DNA from: Acanthaster planci
Taxonomy: Eukaryota; Echinodermata; Asteroidea; Valvatida; Acanthasteridae
Assembly (NCBI RefSeq): GCF_001949145.1
Contig: NW_019091383.1
Location: 830,261-894,260, forward strand
DNA: 64,000 nt
Reading direction: 5' to 3'
Part shown: positions 22,279 to 35,279 of the stretch, piece by piece
How positions within the stretch are numbered: the stretch's first letter is position 1
How the letters are laid out: each line of letters opens with the position of its first letter
The notes under the pieces: generated by a model
What the model was told of the DNA's origin: nothing
What the model saw: only the letters and a program-made list of their open reading frames with translations
The model's database searches: none
Program-made: the position numbers and the translations under genes

Positions 22279-25200
22279 TCTTTACTTTGCCGTGTTAATT
22301 AATTAATGGCGCATACACTGTCCATCCTGATACTAGTAGATGCACGCGTATGTTTTGCGACTTACAATTCTCGCGGCTTATAACTCCGTTACTGAAAGGC
22401 CTTTTAAAGTTCGCGAGGCACAAGTTTGATGGTCGGACAGTTGTAATATGAGCCGTGAAGCGTTTGGACTGAAATAAAAGCACTGTTAGTGAACGGAGGC
22501 AGGTTTCAGTCCGCACCCTTGGTTCGAATATTTCCCTTTTTCCGGTCTGGCAGCTGTGCCAATAACTCCACATTTACTCCAAAGAGCCACGAGAGGCGGC
22601 GAAATGAATCGCGAAATTAATGTGCTGCTTTTATGTGACAATCGTGTAATTGAATACATCGCACGGTTTTATTAATTTAAGCACTTCCAGAGGCTGCGCA
22701 GATAGGAAATGATTGCAAATGCATTCATTGAAATAATATAATTTTCTGGCGCATGCTTCGAAGCTGAATACCGCACTTTTGGTAACCAAGACAACGTCCA
22801 ATCGTAATAGTTTTGTCATGATCAAATAATGGGGTAAACTTAGAATAGTGTTCTCATGAAAAGGTATTGCAGCTTTCAGAGTAAAACTTGTACTGACGTG
22901 GTTTGTGTAGGGATCAGAATGAACGATATCGCTCTAGTAGCTGAGAAACATGAAAATTCCAGCATTTGAAATTAGTCAGGTGTCAGTCTCGACCCAGCTA
23001 AGCTCTGTGTTTCATTACACGTTTTCCCAAGGTTGAGATTAGCGTATCCTGCCCTGCGAAGAAGGATCAGTTGGTCCTGATGAAAGAATCAAACAAGTCA
23101 GGTCATCACTTCACACAACAGACGAGAAAGGATTCTTGAACTGTGTCACTTTAAAAAACTGCTTTAATTTTTTTTTAAAGTGGACTTCAATTCGAGGATG
23201 ATGGTCGCATGGTTCTATGGGGGAACTTCAACCAATCGTTGTCCGGGCTGAGCCCTTTCAGGAACTATCATTCAGGGCCTAATGAGCATGTACAGTTCGA
23301 AAAAGTATCGATCGAATGCGAGGAGACATGAACCTTAGGGTGTAACGCAACCGTGAAAAATGTCCGCGTGATTAAACGCTGCATGTTACAAGCCACATAC
23401 GTGGGAGAACAAATATTTTGGATTATTAAAGGTTTGTCATTTTACCCGAGGTAATCTTCATTCACGCCACCAGAATGACATTGAAAGTGTTCAGCATGTC
23501 ACAGTATGAATGCCAATGAAAATCAATATGAATGTTAATGAAAAATGCACACGACGGAAAACATAGTTTGCTGCTGTGCGTTGGGTTGTAACTGATCGAA
23601 AAATAAGCAGCACAGATTGTTTCCTACGTGAACACACAGCCAGTCTGCTCACAGGGGTACATTTTCGTGGTGGACATTTGGGATCTAAAGTGGCCTCTTT
23701 TCTGAAAGCGCCCTCACATGGCATGCCGAATGAATCTCGAGTGCAACTTCTTTAGGATTTTTGTTCCAAAGAGAGGAATCCATTTATGTAGCAGAGAAGG
23801 AAGTGAGTTCAAAATATTGAGGGCATTTTTTAAAGGAATTTTATTTCAATTTTGTAGTCTCCTTTCAGAGTAAGAAAATGGTGGTTGCACTCACTGCATC
23901 GTAAACCTGCCAATGGCAAGCACACGCTCAGTGGAAGTGTCCATGCATCTTATCAGTGGTCGAGGTAAAATGAAATTAGCGAGGAAGGACCCTACATTGC
24001 AGTTTTTAGGTGAAATGACGTAGGGGGCCTAAAGTGTACAGAATGACGCGTGCAAGTGTGTGAAGTCGTTATTTTTTATTCGATTCTAATAGGTATATGA
24101 GAGTCGATCGATTGGAGGTATGAAATTTCGCTTTGACCAACCAAGCACGGCGTGTTAATACGTCAACTGCGGATATGAAAATTAAAACGTTCTTAAAAGT
24201 GTGTACACGCCCTCCGTGGCATAAATGAGGAAAACTGTGCATGTTTACACGTTATCCAGCGCCAATTTTTTAAACCAGTTTGATCTGTAAGAGTTGTGTG
24301 GAAGGACAGTGCCGAAGAAAAGGGGTGTAGTAGCTTCGTCTAAGAACAAGGGAATTTTACTCTACGGTGGCCCCGGGACGACATTTTGATGTTAACCGTC
24401 GCCAGATTAGACTGAATAACCTCTGTGACAAACACAAGAATTAAATCTCTTCAGATTCTGGCACCACTGTCCTGTTTTCACCTCTGTTAAAAATTATTGA
24501 TGCCCATGCAGATATCCTGCCATACAGGTTTGGCAAAATGCACAGGGAATGTGTCAGCACACTAGGAGGTTCTAAATCGTTGTTGAAGAAACTGGTTTCA
24601 TTTGTGTTCTTTCTTTGTTTCAGCTTAGGCCCTGCATGCCCCCCCCCCAAAAAAAAATATTCAACTGCTCCTGTTTTGAACACGCTGCAGTTTCAAGAGA
24701 CGTTGACGCAGTTGATGGCCGCATATGGAACCAGTTGTGAGGACTCATGTTGGATGGGAAAAAGAAGCGAGATCACTTATCTTTATTTCATTTCATATTC
24801 ATACAACAGCGCCAGCACCAATTTGGATGACGATTAGTGACAATAAGAAATGGTCAGATTTTGTGATGGGAGAAAATCAAGAACAAATATTCCAGGAACA
24901 CTCTGAAAACCGTACGTAGCAATTAAACGCGGTCTTGCCATCACTTTGTAAACATCATTAGCAGCCACACATTATGTGTTAAATTCTCGAACGCCGATAC
25001 GCGGCATTTTGTGTCCCTCAGTGCTCTAAATTTGTTCATAATGTTGAAATAGTTTTCAAACTGAAAACAGGAAAACAAGGTCAAAAAAGGTTTTCTCGAG
25101 TCTGTTGTAGTGATAAAAAGTTCTCGGCCTTTGAGAACGCGTTAACGCGTTACCTCTTTTGCTGTTTCTCTATGTATACTAGATGGATATAAATTTTCTG

Positions 25201-25453
25201 AGATCTTGTCACAAGACAATTGCTTACAATTTATGTCCCAGGCCCTTCTGTTGGCAAAGAATAAAATGTAATTTTTGTGCTTCTAACCAAATCCTGGCCT
25301 ACAAACACGTGCAGTCCATCCCCCTGACGGGGATTCACTCAAATCTCTTTTGGTCCTGCCTCGAAGATAGAGACAACCAGGCATCTTTTCCACTTTCTGT
25401 TCATATCAGCTCTACTTTTTGCTGTAGGAAAGAGCTGTATGTTTTAACGTGAA
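22279..25453. other. Gene-free region with AT-rich homeodomain/POU-like words
   Basis: No exon was recognised. At 22570-22820 several AT-rich words cluster (gaaattaatgtgc, gtgtaattgaat, attaatttaagc, gattgcaaatgcattcattg) in a stretch free of obvious repeats. A conserved enhancer is possible but cannot be judged from one genome. Open frames here are short and unsupported. Confidence 0.35.
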
Positions 25454-25500
25454 GTTAAACCATAGAGCTACAACCCTGGGTTGTAGCTCTATGGTTAAAC
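25454..25500. repeat. Perfect 23-bp palindrome with a 1-nt spacer
   Basis: The left arm 25454-25476 (gttaaaccatagagctacaa plus ccc) is exactly reverse-complemented at 25478-25500, with only t25477 between. It would form a very stable hairpin or cruciform. I see no flanking duplication and no coding relation. Confidence 0.9.
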
Positions 25501-28463
25501 ATACAAGCTGGAGTTCTTCAAGGCATTCGTGCCTCTGGATTCTTTACTATTATGAGATCTTAGTTTGGAGGCTATTACCTAGACGCTCGGTAAGACAATT
25601 AAAAAACCATCAGATGGTCTTCGTCATGAATTGATTTGTTTGATCGGCCAACGCAGGATACGAATTGTTGATGTCTGATATATTGACCATCGAGTATTTC
25701 GTATTAGTTACTTTCCGGAGCAGAGATTGAACAGGCGTCAGTATTGTTTGAAAGGAAGTGAACAACCGTGCCTAGCTCTGACAGTTCGGGATAAAAGTAA
25801 ACATAGAAAGATAAATTTGGCGAGGGGCTTCAGATATCGGGGGGGGGGGAGTGTGTCGAAAACGTTAACATAAATTATTATTTTGTCACTGGTGGTGCAA
25901 ATTTGTGCAGGCAATTAGGGGGCACGGGGATGGGGAAAAATGAGGGGATGACACGAAAATCTGAAAAGTCGGGGGGGGGGAGGTGACACAATACAGAGGT
26001 CGATGTTCATGATAGGAATGTAGGCCTACACATCTGTAATATGTATTCAAAATGGCATATTCGTGGCTTTTTAAAATTGTTATTTCCTTTTTGAGTAATA
26101 ATAAATGCATTTGTCGTTGGTAGTCTGAAAAATTCGGGCAGAACAAACTTTAGTTTTTTACTCATGGCAAAAAGTGGGGGAGAGGTTGATTCAATAGCCC
26201 ATCCCCCACTTCAGAAAGTGCGTGCGTGTGGGGGGGGGTACACGCCCCCATCCCCAGGGATTTAGGCCCATATGCATGTTTGCCACTTAGTTCCTTTTTC
26301 CCATGTTATGTTCTTAAATGTCACCAGTAAGCGTCTTGTGCTTGCCACGGGAGAAAGCCGGATGAATGACAGTCCTACCTAGAAATTTAAAATAATTGTT
26401 TTCCAACTAATGTATTGAATATTATACATTTCCCGCGGTTCGTAGCAAAGCTGGAAATTATTGTCTTGTATTCGAATAACACCTGGCTTCTGATTGGTCA
26501 GTAGGCAGGTGTGTTATGTAATCTAGAATGTCAGGATGGGAGTTTTAAAGGGGGCCAATGGAATTGGTGATAAATTTATTAGGTGAAGTCCAACATCAAC
26601 ACGGAGAAGAGCTCTGGCAGTTTTGGGGCACAGGTTTCCAGAGCCTTTTTGAAATTTTTATCTCTGGTTTTTCCAGGACGTCGTTGTCTCCAATGAAGTG
26701 GTTCTAAAATATAGAAAATGACATTCAGTCAGAAGTAAACAGGATGCATGGTTTTGCTCGCCAAATGGTAACATATGTTGTGTCAAAGACAGCTAAGAGA
26801 GAAACTGTTCATTTTGCATTCAGACTGGGGTATGTAGATAGGAGTACAAACGAAAATATCCTAATGGATTTTATCAGAGAATGTTTCCGTGACAAGGCTT
26901 AATAACGACTTCATTCACATTGAGCAGTTGATGTAAATTTTCCATGATAGGTTTCAGATATCCTGTATAGAGGCGAGGAACGAGCGTCAATTCTCGTGCA
27001 GCGCTATCGCCAATATTAAGAGAGATGAGTTAAGTGTTTTATCGTGTAAGTAAAGAGAAGACGGCCATTTTTCTTTGAACATCCACCATCGTGTTCCTCA
27101 GTTTCTTGGTTGTCACAGCTGCTGTACGTGACGTTCCCAAAGACACTACCTGATCATGATGTTGCATATAGGCGTTTCGACTTGACGTAACGGTATAAAT
27201 AAATAACCGGAGTAATTGAAAAGTTGCTCTTTGCGGCCAGCATGAGTAGGCTACTGGAACGGGTGTTGTCAACACTGCCTTTCGCTTTAATCTAACTCGT
27301 GTCTTTGATAACTCCCATCTTTGCAAAATCATTCATATGCAATTCATTCCATGTTGGAAATGAAGTGACGTCGAAAAGGCAGACGCAAGTTTATATTGAA
27401 TGTCTCCCTTTCAAACAACAGAAAATCGGACTAAATTTGTCACATTTACTGTTGGAATTTGTTGGAAAATAACTCAGACTTCCTCTTATTCAGTGGCCGT
27501 CTGTTCAATCACATCTGGCCACTGTCTTATTTTTTATTATGGTCACCTTTTTTCACTGGGTCATATTTTTTTACTGGGCAGGGGGCCGGACTCAGAGAGG
27601 ACTATCCCACGCTGAAAACGTGGAGGGAGGCTAGAGTCTCTCGCCGTGGACAAAGTCTGAAAACGTGCAAGGGCACATCATTACTTGTATGGATCAGGGA
27701 ACAAAGCATATCCACACAGCGCAGAGAGTGAGCAGGTTTGGGAGACTTCCCCTGGTCCACAAAACTTGTCACCCTCCCTGAAAAAAACAGGTGTAGGGGG
27801 CTAGGCTTATCTGCAACAAAACGAAGAGGAGCAGTCAGGAAAAACATCAATAATGATGCAGCTTAAAATATGGGCCCAGTGTTGGCAGTGCAAGAAAAAC
27901 GAAGGTTCATTTCATCGCAAAAGAAAGGAAGGTCCACTTTCCACCGGTGTCCTGTTCTTCAATCGGCCCTTTTGCTATACGCCGGCGGCACGCACTGGGA
28001 AACAAAGCGGTTCGGTGTCCACAAATTGAGGATTTCCTTCGCGTTCCATTTCCCACGCTTGATCATTAATCAACAAACATAAAATTTGAGAGCAAGCCAA
28101 AAAGCTAATCCCCTGCTTAAAGCTGCAAATGTCGGGGCAGTATACCCCTTGCAAACGATGTCAAAAGCCCTCTCAACGGAAAACGTGGGTGGATTGAATC
28201 GAGTTGTACAAATCTCAGTAACCAGGAAAGCGCAGAGATTTCGGGATCAAAAAACAGTGCTAGTCGGTATATGGAAAAGTCTCCGACTGAAGTCAATTAT
28301 GGATAAAACAGTAACCAGTAATCCATATAAACACTGCGAACACTATCCCTATAGGAAAACACCAGGACGGGTGCTGTTCTATATGAACGCTGAGGGTGTT
28401 AAATGAAACCCCAAATGAACCGGTTTTGCAGTGAATAATTTGTTTCTTTCTCAGGTCTTCAGC
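25501..28463. other. Gene-free region with G-runs and decayed repeats
   Basis: Nothing coding was recognised. There are long G or C runs near 25840, 25972 and 26230, and repeat-like AT tracts. The frames in 27400-28400 overlap one another on both strands without family motifs. Confidence 0.4.
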
Positions 28464-28689
28464 CACGGACGTGTATAATAAAATCTGGACTCGCAGTGCC
28501 CTTAATCAGCTTGTAGAGTCATTGAATCCACTTGCGGCCATTTTACCGAGCCAAATACAAAGCTTTCCTGGCAATGCCCGCCTTTGTTCTTCCCAATAGA
28601 AGGGAGCCAACCCACGCATTTGTATTCGGTTTGGTAAAATGGCCGCTGGTTGGCTTCTTTTCCAGGTTTTTTTTTCATATACGTCCGTG
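28464..28689. mobile_element. Foldback MITE with hAT-like ends
   Basis: The terminal inverted repeats CACGGACGTGTATA and TATACGTCCGTG are flanked by a near-perfect 8-bp duplication (tcttcagc at 28456-28463, tcgtcagc at 28690-28697). A second inner inverted pair, gcggccattttaccgagcca with its partner around 28628-28651, makes most of the 226-bp element fold on itself. It has no coding capacity. Confidence 0.65.
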
Positions 28690-28697
28690 TCGTCAGC

Positions 28698-30376
28698 CAT
28701 TTAGTCCTACAGGTTTTATTTTTGTAATGAAGTGGCTGTTGGATGTATATCTTTGTTTTTATAAAAATCAATGACTGGAAAATTTCCTGATAGAGTCTGT
28801 GCAATAAATAAGTTGAAATCAAGTTCAATTATGCTGGTGTTGAGCTTGTGTTGTGCTATATTGACAAGTACAAACATGACGGATTTTTTTAAATTCCGTT
28901 TCCTTGTATGCATCATTAAGCATTCTGCGTAGCTTTCAGTTTTTAGCAGCCTTTTGTCGTGATGTCGAGCGTTCTCCAGCTCTGCCACCAGCTGAGGAAT
29001 TTAATAAAAAAAAACCTCCTGCTCATTATATCAGATGATTAAACTCACTGTTGGCCAAAACTAATAAATGAAAGGTGTTACTAAAGCACAGCGTGGCGCA
29101 CAGTTCCTCATTGAAGAAAGTGATAGAATAACATTCTTACAACCTTCAATATCCGTTGCGTGTGGTACTGGCTCTTACAGATGAGGTCTCGTTCCAAAAT
29201 GTCCACCAGAAATATGAGTACATATATCTAAATGTACATATATTTGGATCTGCCAAAAACTTTCATAAAGGGTGAAACAATAACGTACAGAATAGTCCAG
29301 TACTATCCCCACTTTTAAACATGACCTAGACCACTAGACGTCTTTACAAAACATTAACTATCGTACTTAACAGGCATTGGCTGCTTGGTGATTGAATTCA
29401 ATACACATGCGGCACTAGCTTGTGGGGGGGGGGCACAGTAGTAAGTGAATTCAAAACACATTCTAGGTTATGGGATTAGTGGAAACTATCGGATGTGTTT
29501 ACTTCTTGTACAATGGAATCACCTTCGTGTGGTGAGGTGCAAAGATGTGGTTTATAAACACGCGTGCGCTTTACTGCTCGTTGTGCATTGTGTATGAAAC
29601 ACCAACTATAAATGCACAAATCACCAAATCATAAATTACTTTTTTTCGATGAAAGCTAAATTTCATAACGGAATATACATTTCCGTGACAAAAGGTAGGT
29701 GTAGGCCTATATTGAAATTAGCCCAGAAAAATCACGTAGATTTATTCAACTGTTGCGGCGCTAAATTTCATCCATATTCCAGGAAAAAGACATGGCCAAT
29801 AATGCGTGACTGTTTGGCTCAGAATCTGACATAACTATGAATTTCATTCAACACCCCCCATTAGAAGGTCAATAATGGTCAATACTGGCACAATGCACAA
29901 CATTTAATGTTACATTACACTACAGTGATAGTTTTACACGTAACTGTACGCGTATACCCTGTTTTAGCGGACAACGGTCTCATTAACGACGGTGTGGAAC
30001 ATGCAAAGTGTTCAATGACAGTCACACTCATTGCAAGTTGAAGTCCTAATGTCGATTACAATGTACAGTGTAGTTGAAGCGTTCTTTCAACGAAGTTAGA
30101 GTCATTTCCATCTCAATCACACTGATTGCGAGAGACATGCGTTGACCAAAGCGAGGTCTGTGTGTCCTTCGAGAACAGCACCGAGGTTGAAATGTTTCTG
30201 TTACGAGAAAAATTCGTCTTCAGTTCATTGCATGGTGGTGTTGCTGGTCGTGAGGTTCATGCGTCACTGCTTGTCTGCCAAGAGAGTTTTTATCCGTTTA
30301 TGAAAAAAGAATTAATAAAGAAAGTTTAATTTTCGAGTGATGAGACCGTATTATGTGGTACACCAGAAAAGAGGGT
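28698..30376. other. Gene-free region
   Basis: I see no gene. The part next to 30376 is downstream of the PRRT-like gene on the minus strand and probably includes its 3' UTR. No clear minus-strand AATAAA was found close to the stop. Confidence 0.4.
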
Positions 30377-31435
30377 TTACACAGGATTATTCATTGAGGG
30401 AGCAATGGAGTCTGCTCGGGTGACAGCTGACGACGGAGGTGCCACCTTGTTCTTGCTCCACTTACCGGTTCCCTGAACGGCCAGCAAGATGACGATGACA
30501 ATGGACACCTCGAGCAACCGCTGGCAGGTCTGGAAGATCATCCATCTCCAAGGGGCGGTGTAGCCACTCCGGAAGTGGGAGACGTAGATGGAGACCACCG
30601 CGTAGAGGTTGATGGAGGTGAGAGCCAGGGCGATGACCGAGCAGGCCAGGACGATGTCGTTGAGGCGCTTGAGGCGCCCGCTCTCCTGCACCCCGACCTC
30701 CTGGCTGGTGACGCAGCCTTGCGAGTTGGCCACGATGTGGCGCATCTTCCAGGCTACCACCAGGAACCCGATGCCCAGGAGGCAGCCCCACAGGATGAAC
30801 ATGGCCTGGCAGACCAGAAGGGCATACTTGGTGGAGTTGTCGTAGGCGACGAGGAAGTCAGCCACAAAGACGAAGCAGAGAGAGGGCACGACGATGGCCG
30901 CGAGGACCCCTGGCTTCTGGAACTTGGGAGGGGCCAGAGACATCTTGGTTGTCTCCAGGAGAACGAGGAGAAGCACGCTGACCGATGCCGTGATAAAAGG
31001 CCAGCCACACGACCACAAGACTGGACCTAGGGGGCAAGGTAGGACTTTTCGGGTTCCATACGGATCTGCATACAGAAAGATGCAGCGAGTGACGCAGGAG
31101 ACCAGGACCAGGCCGTGCAGTGTGGAATTCAGGCGCGGGGTTTTCCTATTCCCGCGGTATTCTGCATTCTCCCGTGCTGAGCCCTTGGAACACCCGGTGA
31201 CAAACCACACTATGATGTAGATGGAGAGACAGAGGTACAGAGTCGGGAAAAGATAGATGTGCGCTGGCCATGCCCATTGCCATTCCTCGAACGCCGCCGT
31301 CCAATTGGGTGTGGGTGCGGGCCATCGACAGCGCGGCCCGGCAGCCGGCGACGCGGCCGTAGTGGCGCTCACCTTGGTCTGGTTGGAACACTCCGCGGCT
31401 TCAGTGGTGATGGAAAAGTTAACGCTATCCATCAT
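30377..31435 (-). CDS. PRRT3/PRRT4-like seven-pass transmembrane protein, single exon
   Basis: This 352-aa intronless frame starts at the first ATG (31435; a second follows at once) after an in-frame TGA; the open frame extends upstream only to a GTG. The N-terminal 55 residues carry three N-glycosylation sequons (N6, N18, N44) and little proline. Seven hydrophobic segments follow at about 60-80, 105-123, 136-160, 178-198, 204-229, 258-285 and 298-320. The stretch RCIFLYADPYGTRKVLPCPL, then a TM segment and ETTKMSLAPP, matches my memory of the membrane domain of vertebrate PRRT3/PRRT4. It has no DRY or NPxxY, so it is not a class A GPCR. Vertebrate PRRT proteins are much longer because of a large proline-rich ectodomain, absent here. 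Their function is not known. The family call is moderately sure; a membrane protein is very sure. Confidence 0.8.
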   Translation of the reverse strand: MMDSVNFSITTEAAECSNQTKVSATTAASPAAGPRCRWPAPTPNWTAAFEEWQWAWPAHIYLFPTLYLCLSIYIIVWFVTGCSKGSARENAEYRGNRKTPRLNSTLHGLVLVSCVTRCIFLYADPYGTRKVLPCPLGPVLWSCGWPFITASVSVLLLVLLETTKMSLAPPKFQKPGVLAAIVVPSLCFVFVADFLVAYDNSTKYALLVCQAMFILWGCLLGIGFLVVAWKMRHIVANSQGCVTSQEVGVQESGRLKRLNDIVLACSVIALALTSINLYAVVSIYVSHFRSGYTAPWRWMIFQTCQRLLEVSIVIVILLAVQGTGKWSKNKVAPPSSAVTRADSIAPSMNNPV

Positions 31436-34400
31436 CGGCTGTCCTGCCACTTCATAGCCTTGTGTGGTACTTTCAACGGATCACGTTTGCTCGAGGCTTT
31501 TATTCCCCTCCTGCTGATGACAACAGCTTTTACCAGGAACTTTCTACAGGTGTAGCTAAGCTACCGGTCCCTCCCCGGAAACAAACAATTCAGCGGCATC
31601 CCGTCATCCGTTATTATTGACCAAATAGTGGACACGGTTCCTGACTGGTCGAGGCGACGTGTAGTTCACAACTTTGATTCGATCATAGTAAATATTTTTC
31701 TCAACCCCGTGGCGGTGGTGCGCGCGTCTCCCTTTCGAATTCAATTAGTCAGCAAATACGAATATACACCCGCGTTGCCTCTCCCTTGTTGACATGCGCT
31801 AAATTCGACGATTGCTCATAGTTTAATTACTCTCCACTTCGTCCACTTAGGCATGTGGGCTCCTGTCTCCGTGCCTACATAACAAGCAGTTGCATGTCTC
31901 GCATGGTCATCCGTCAGAGGTGTGGCAGGCTCGTGCAACGCGCATAACGGGGCCTTTGAGATCGGGACGAGACGCACGAAGTCATTGCCGAGACGTTGCA
32001 AGCGCTCAATCGAGGAAAGCATAAGGGACCCCGCCTTCGGTTAACGGTGTCGTAACTGCACAGTATTCATCATCAGCCAAATTGTTCGTATGACTGCACG
32101 TCATGTGGTTTACTCGACAGCTGTTCCATCACAGCCTATTCTTCTACACTTCTTCTCCTCATGGTGTACCTGTATTTCACTGTCCTTTGCATCATCGCAG
32201 ATGACAAAGTCTTGGCTACCAACCGCTGAATTCGAATACATTAATTTAGCGATCACTGAGAGGAAAAAAAAGACCTTTCGGCTGATCAAAATAACCCCAT
32301 GGGTGGGGAACGACTTTAACCCCTTTATGATACATGTGTTCCATTATAGGTCGTCCCATTCGCCGGCTAGGTGCACTCACTGGCCTGGTATTTTGAAAAT
32401 TTACATCATCCTCAGTCAAGTGCATTATTTTCCCTCTGAAGATGAAGGCTGCATGTGTTCACTGCCTAACTAAAATGATTTCTCAAGGTGAGGTAAGACC
32501 ACCATCGAAGCTCAGCACTAGCCATGCGCTGCTTTTGTTTTTTGTGGTTCGCAGCGGTACCGATTGAAGCGACGTCCAAGTTGTAATGGCTTGTAAATTC
32601 GGGGTAGGAAAGGGGCCGTTCTGAAGACTTACATTCTCCAATGTCACAGCCTTCATCCAATCTTCATCGATGATGCCGTGTCTATTCCAGGGTTGAAATA
32701 TGTAGCCCCACTGCGTTTTTCCTGACATTATGTTGAGGGTTGAAGGATGGTGTCTTTCATTTCAGTGTTCCAGTCTACAGCAAATAAACAGTAACTCCAA
32801 CCAGTCGATACAGTTACAAAATAAGGCAATATACGATCATGCTTTCTCCCACATTTCTCCGAATCCACTGTGCGTATACTCCTCTTCTTCCAGCGGGGCA
32901 TTTACGAAACTAAACGTGATTAGAGCGGCCAGCAGTAGCATTCATTACGAGAGGGACATCTTAATCTGATTTTACCATTATTGTCACTTGATCTGTTTAT
33001 CTCGCGGTTTAGTTGGAAGCTCCAGGAAAGGATTTTTGTAAGGAGAACCACGACAATACTCTCTTGAAGACGTCAACCGTCAGGCTTGGTTTGGCCGGAA
33101 TAACAAGTGCCTCTGCACAATGATGCAGGCTAAACTAAGCCAAACTACGGACCATTGGCCACACAGACCGTGCATGGGCCTGACTTTCACATTTGATTCT
33201 CAGTATCTGATTGACAGTCGGTTTACCCATTGAATTAGGGGGAGTTATTGACTGGACACGTCACATCAGATCTATGTGCCTCATTAGGCACAGAACTGAT
33301 TCGTCAGAACTGGTCATACAGACATGATTGTGCCAAAAATACTGTATTCAGTAATCCAATACACGTGTGTTCCAACTGCCGTTTAGGCTTTACGTTTATT
33401 GTAATTTTGTCACTGATTTCAGCATCTCAGCATGTTTAGTTTCAGTGATCTTACTGAAGTTACGGGGACCCAGCCCTTATCAGGTTTGAGTCATTTTTAG
33501 TGGGACCCTATAGTGGGACCTAATGAATGATTTTCCGTTAGCAAAAATAGAAACGTGCTGTGTCTTTACTTGTAGCGTTATTATGGGGGTGGGGAGTGCC
33601 CCCCCCCCGCGGATGCTTGTGCCCTCGGGTGCCCCCCCTGAAATTTGTGAATACAAAATTTGCAATGTAGTGCAGGTGCAGCTTAATTTTCTTGTAGCAC
33701 CGCTTTGGGAAAATGTGTGCAACCCTGGGTGCCCCCCTGGAAATTTATCCCTAGTTACGCCACTGAACTGAAGTGTGAATTCACATTGTGATAGTCAACC
33801 AACATACTGAGACCTCTCGCTAAGTTAACGCCAAAGTTTACACAGCGGAAATGCGGGAAATGTGGTTTTTCCTTTGGAGCGTCGGCATACCACACAGCCA
33901 TGTAATGGCAATACCATCGCCGTTGTTGGTTTGTCACGGTCAGAAATGACGTGTGCATTGGTGTTACCATGGTATTTCAATGTAAAAATGCCTTCCTGGA
34001 CTGACGTTGAGTGATCAACGAGAACAGCCAACAACTACGTAGATTCCTCATAATTATTGTGATTTAACATATACGTGGAATTTGAAGCAACTAATCGTTA
34101 ATATTTCTTCATATTTTCACTGACTGTGATCTCTTCGCAGTCTAGGAAGTTGGATCGAAGGAGTTGGCCATTTGTCTGTTACAAGAAGTCCATTCCGCTC
34201 ATTCGACGTGGGATTGCTTCGACCCCAGACACGGGTGGCTCGAGTTCAAGCGTCTTTTCCTTCTGCTATTAATAGACGTCTTTAAGAGACGCTTCCGCTC
34301 TAAATTGAATATACATTATACATTCTACATGTATACGGGGAACAAGACCCAACCACCACGCTGTTTTCTCCAGTGTGTTAGTCATCGATTTCAAACCAGG

Positions 34401-35173
34401 AAGTGTTGCTCGCAAACGGCGAATAAAATGTCGAATCTTTATCTGCTATTCATGCAAAGAAACGACTTTGGGGCGAAGCATATTACGGAGACATCCAAGA
34501 CAGGCATACATTTGTTTTATATGAAGCCATTTGGATATTGAGTAACTGTGTTATACTTAATTATCACAGATACAGGCATTATTCATATTCTGGGGGCAGG
34601 TGTTGTCCTTCGATAGTGCACACATTGATATCCCATAGGCTGACTACAAAGTGTAAAGCCACATCAACACCACGTTCATCATCAGCATGTATATAACCTA
34701 ATTAGTAGACTTCCAGATCCAAGTTTAAAGCCCAGTTTGCAGTTAGTCCGGTTTGTAGTCAACTTTTCTGTCCTTTATTCAAAGGGCGAGGAGCACACAA
34801 ACCAAAACATTTCCCTCGTTCCCAAACCTCAGCCTCTTACAGGGCGCAGGGAAAGTTTAATGCCTTTCCCACATTTTGCGAAGGAAATGCGTCACAGGCA
34901 CGCGTGAGGTCTTGTGGGCACCAGATCAATACATGGGTTGGTAATTTTTGTCGAGCACACAGTTCAGAGAGATGCCAGAGTCGTATATAGAAAGAGTTAC
35001 GCCAACTTCAGACTTTGGAACCAAAATGGCTGTTCATTATGCGTGCAGTACAGCATGCAGCTGTTGTGTGCTAAGTGTCCATGTTCACTGACACAAAATC
35101 CACCATTTTGGTTCCAACAATTGAGGCACTCATGTCGAAACTCTCTCTCTGTCTCTCTTTACATATTATCAAG

Positions 35174-35204
<31 letters not shown>

Positions 35205-35220
35205 GCGTTGGGGAGATGTT
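31436..35220. other. Gene-free region with element remnants
   Basis: The first few hundred bases should contain the PRRT-like promoter. At about 33570-33765 lies a decayed G/C-rich element ending in ctagttacgccactg, the reversed end type of the element at 22073. A 15-bp perfect inverted pair (ttggaaccaaaatgg at 35015-35029, reversed at 35103-35117) sits near the end. A T-run spans about 35178-35203. The 125-codon frame at 34164-34541 has no recognisable motif. Confidence 0.4.
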
Positions 35221-35279
35221 AATTATATATAACGGGTTTGCCCTTACGTTGGGTAAGGGCAAACCCGTTATATATAATT
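35221..35279. repeat. Perfect 27-bp inverted repeat with a 5-nt loop
   Basis: The arm 35221-35247 (aattatatataacgggtttg plus cccttac) is exactly reverse-complemented at 35253-35279, with loop gttgg. Just upstream are a long T-run and ttggggagatgtt, which resembles the reversed tail of the SINE-like elements at 12133 and 21063. The hairpin may therefore have arisen at the end of such an insertion. Confidence 0.9.

Noticed and set aside
34164..34541. 125-codon plus-strand frame
   Set aside because: Composition is irregular, with no motif and no supporting neighbours.
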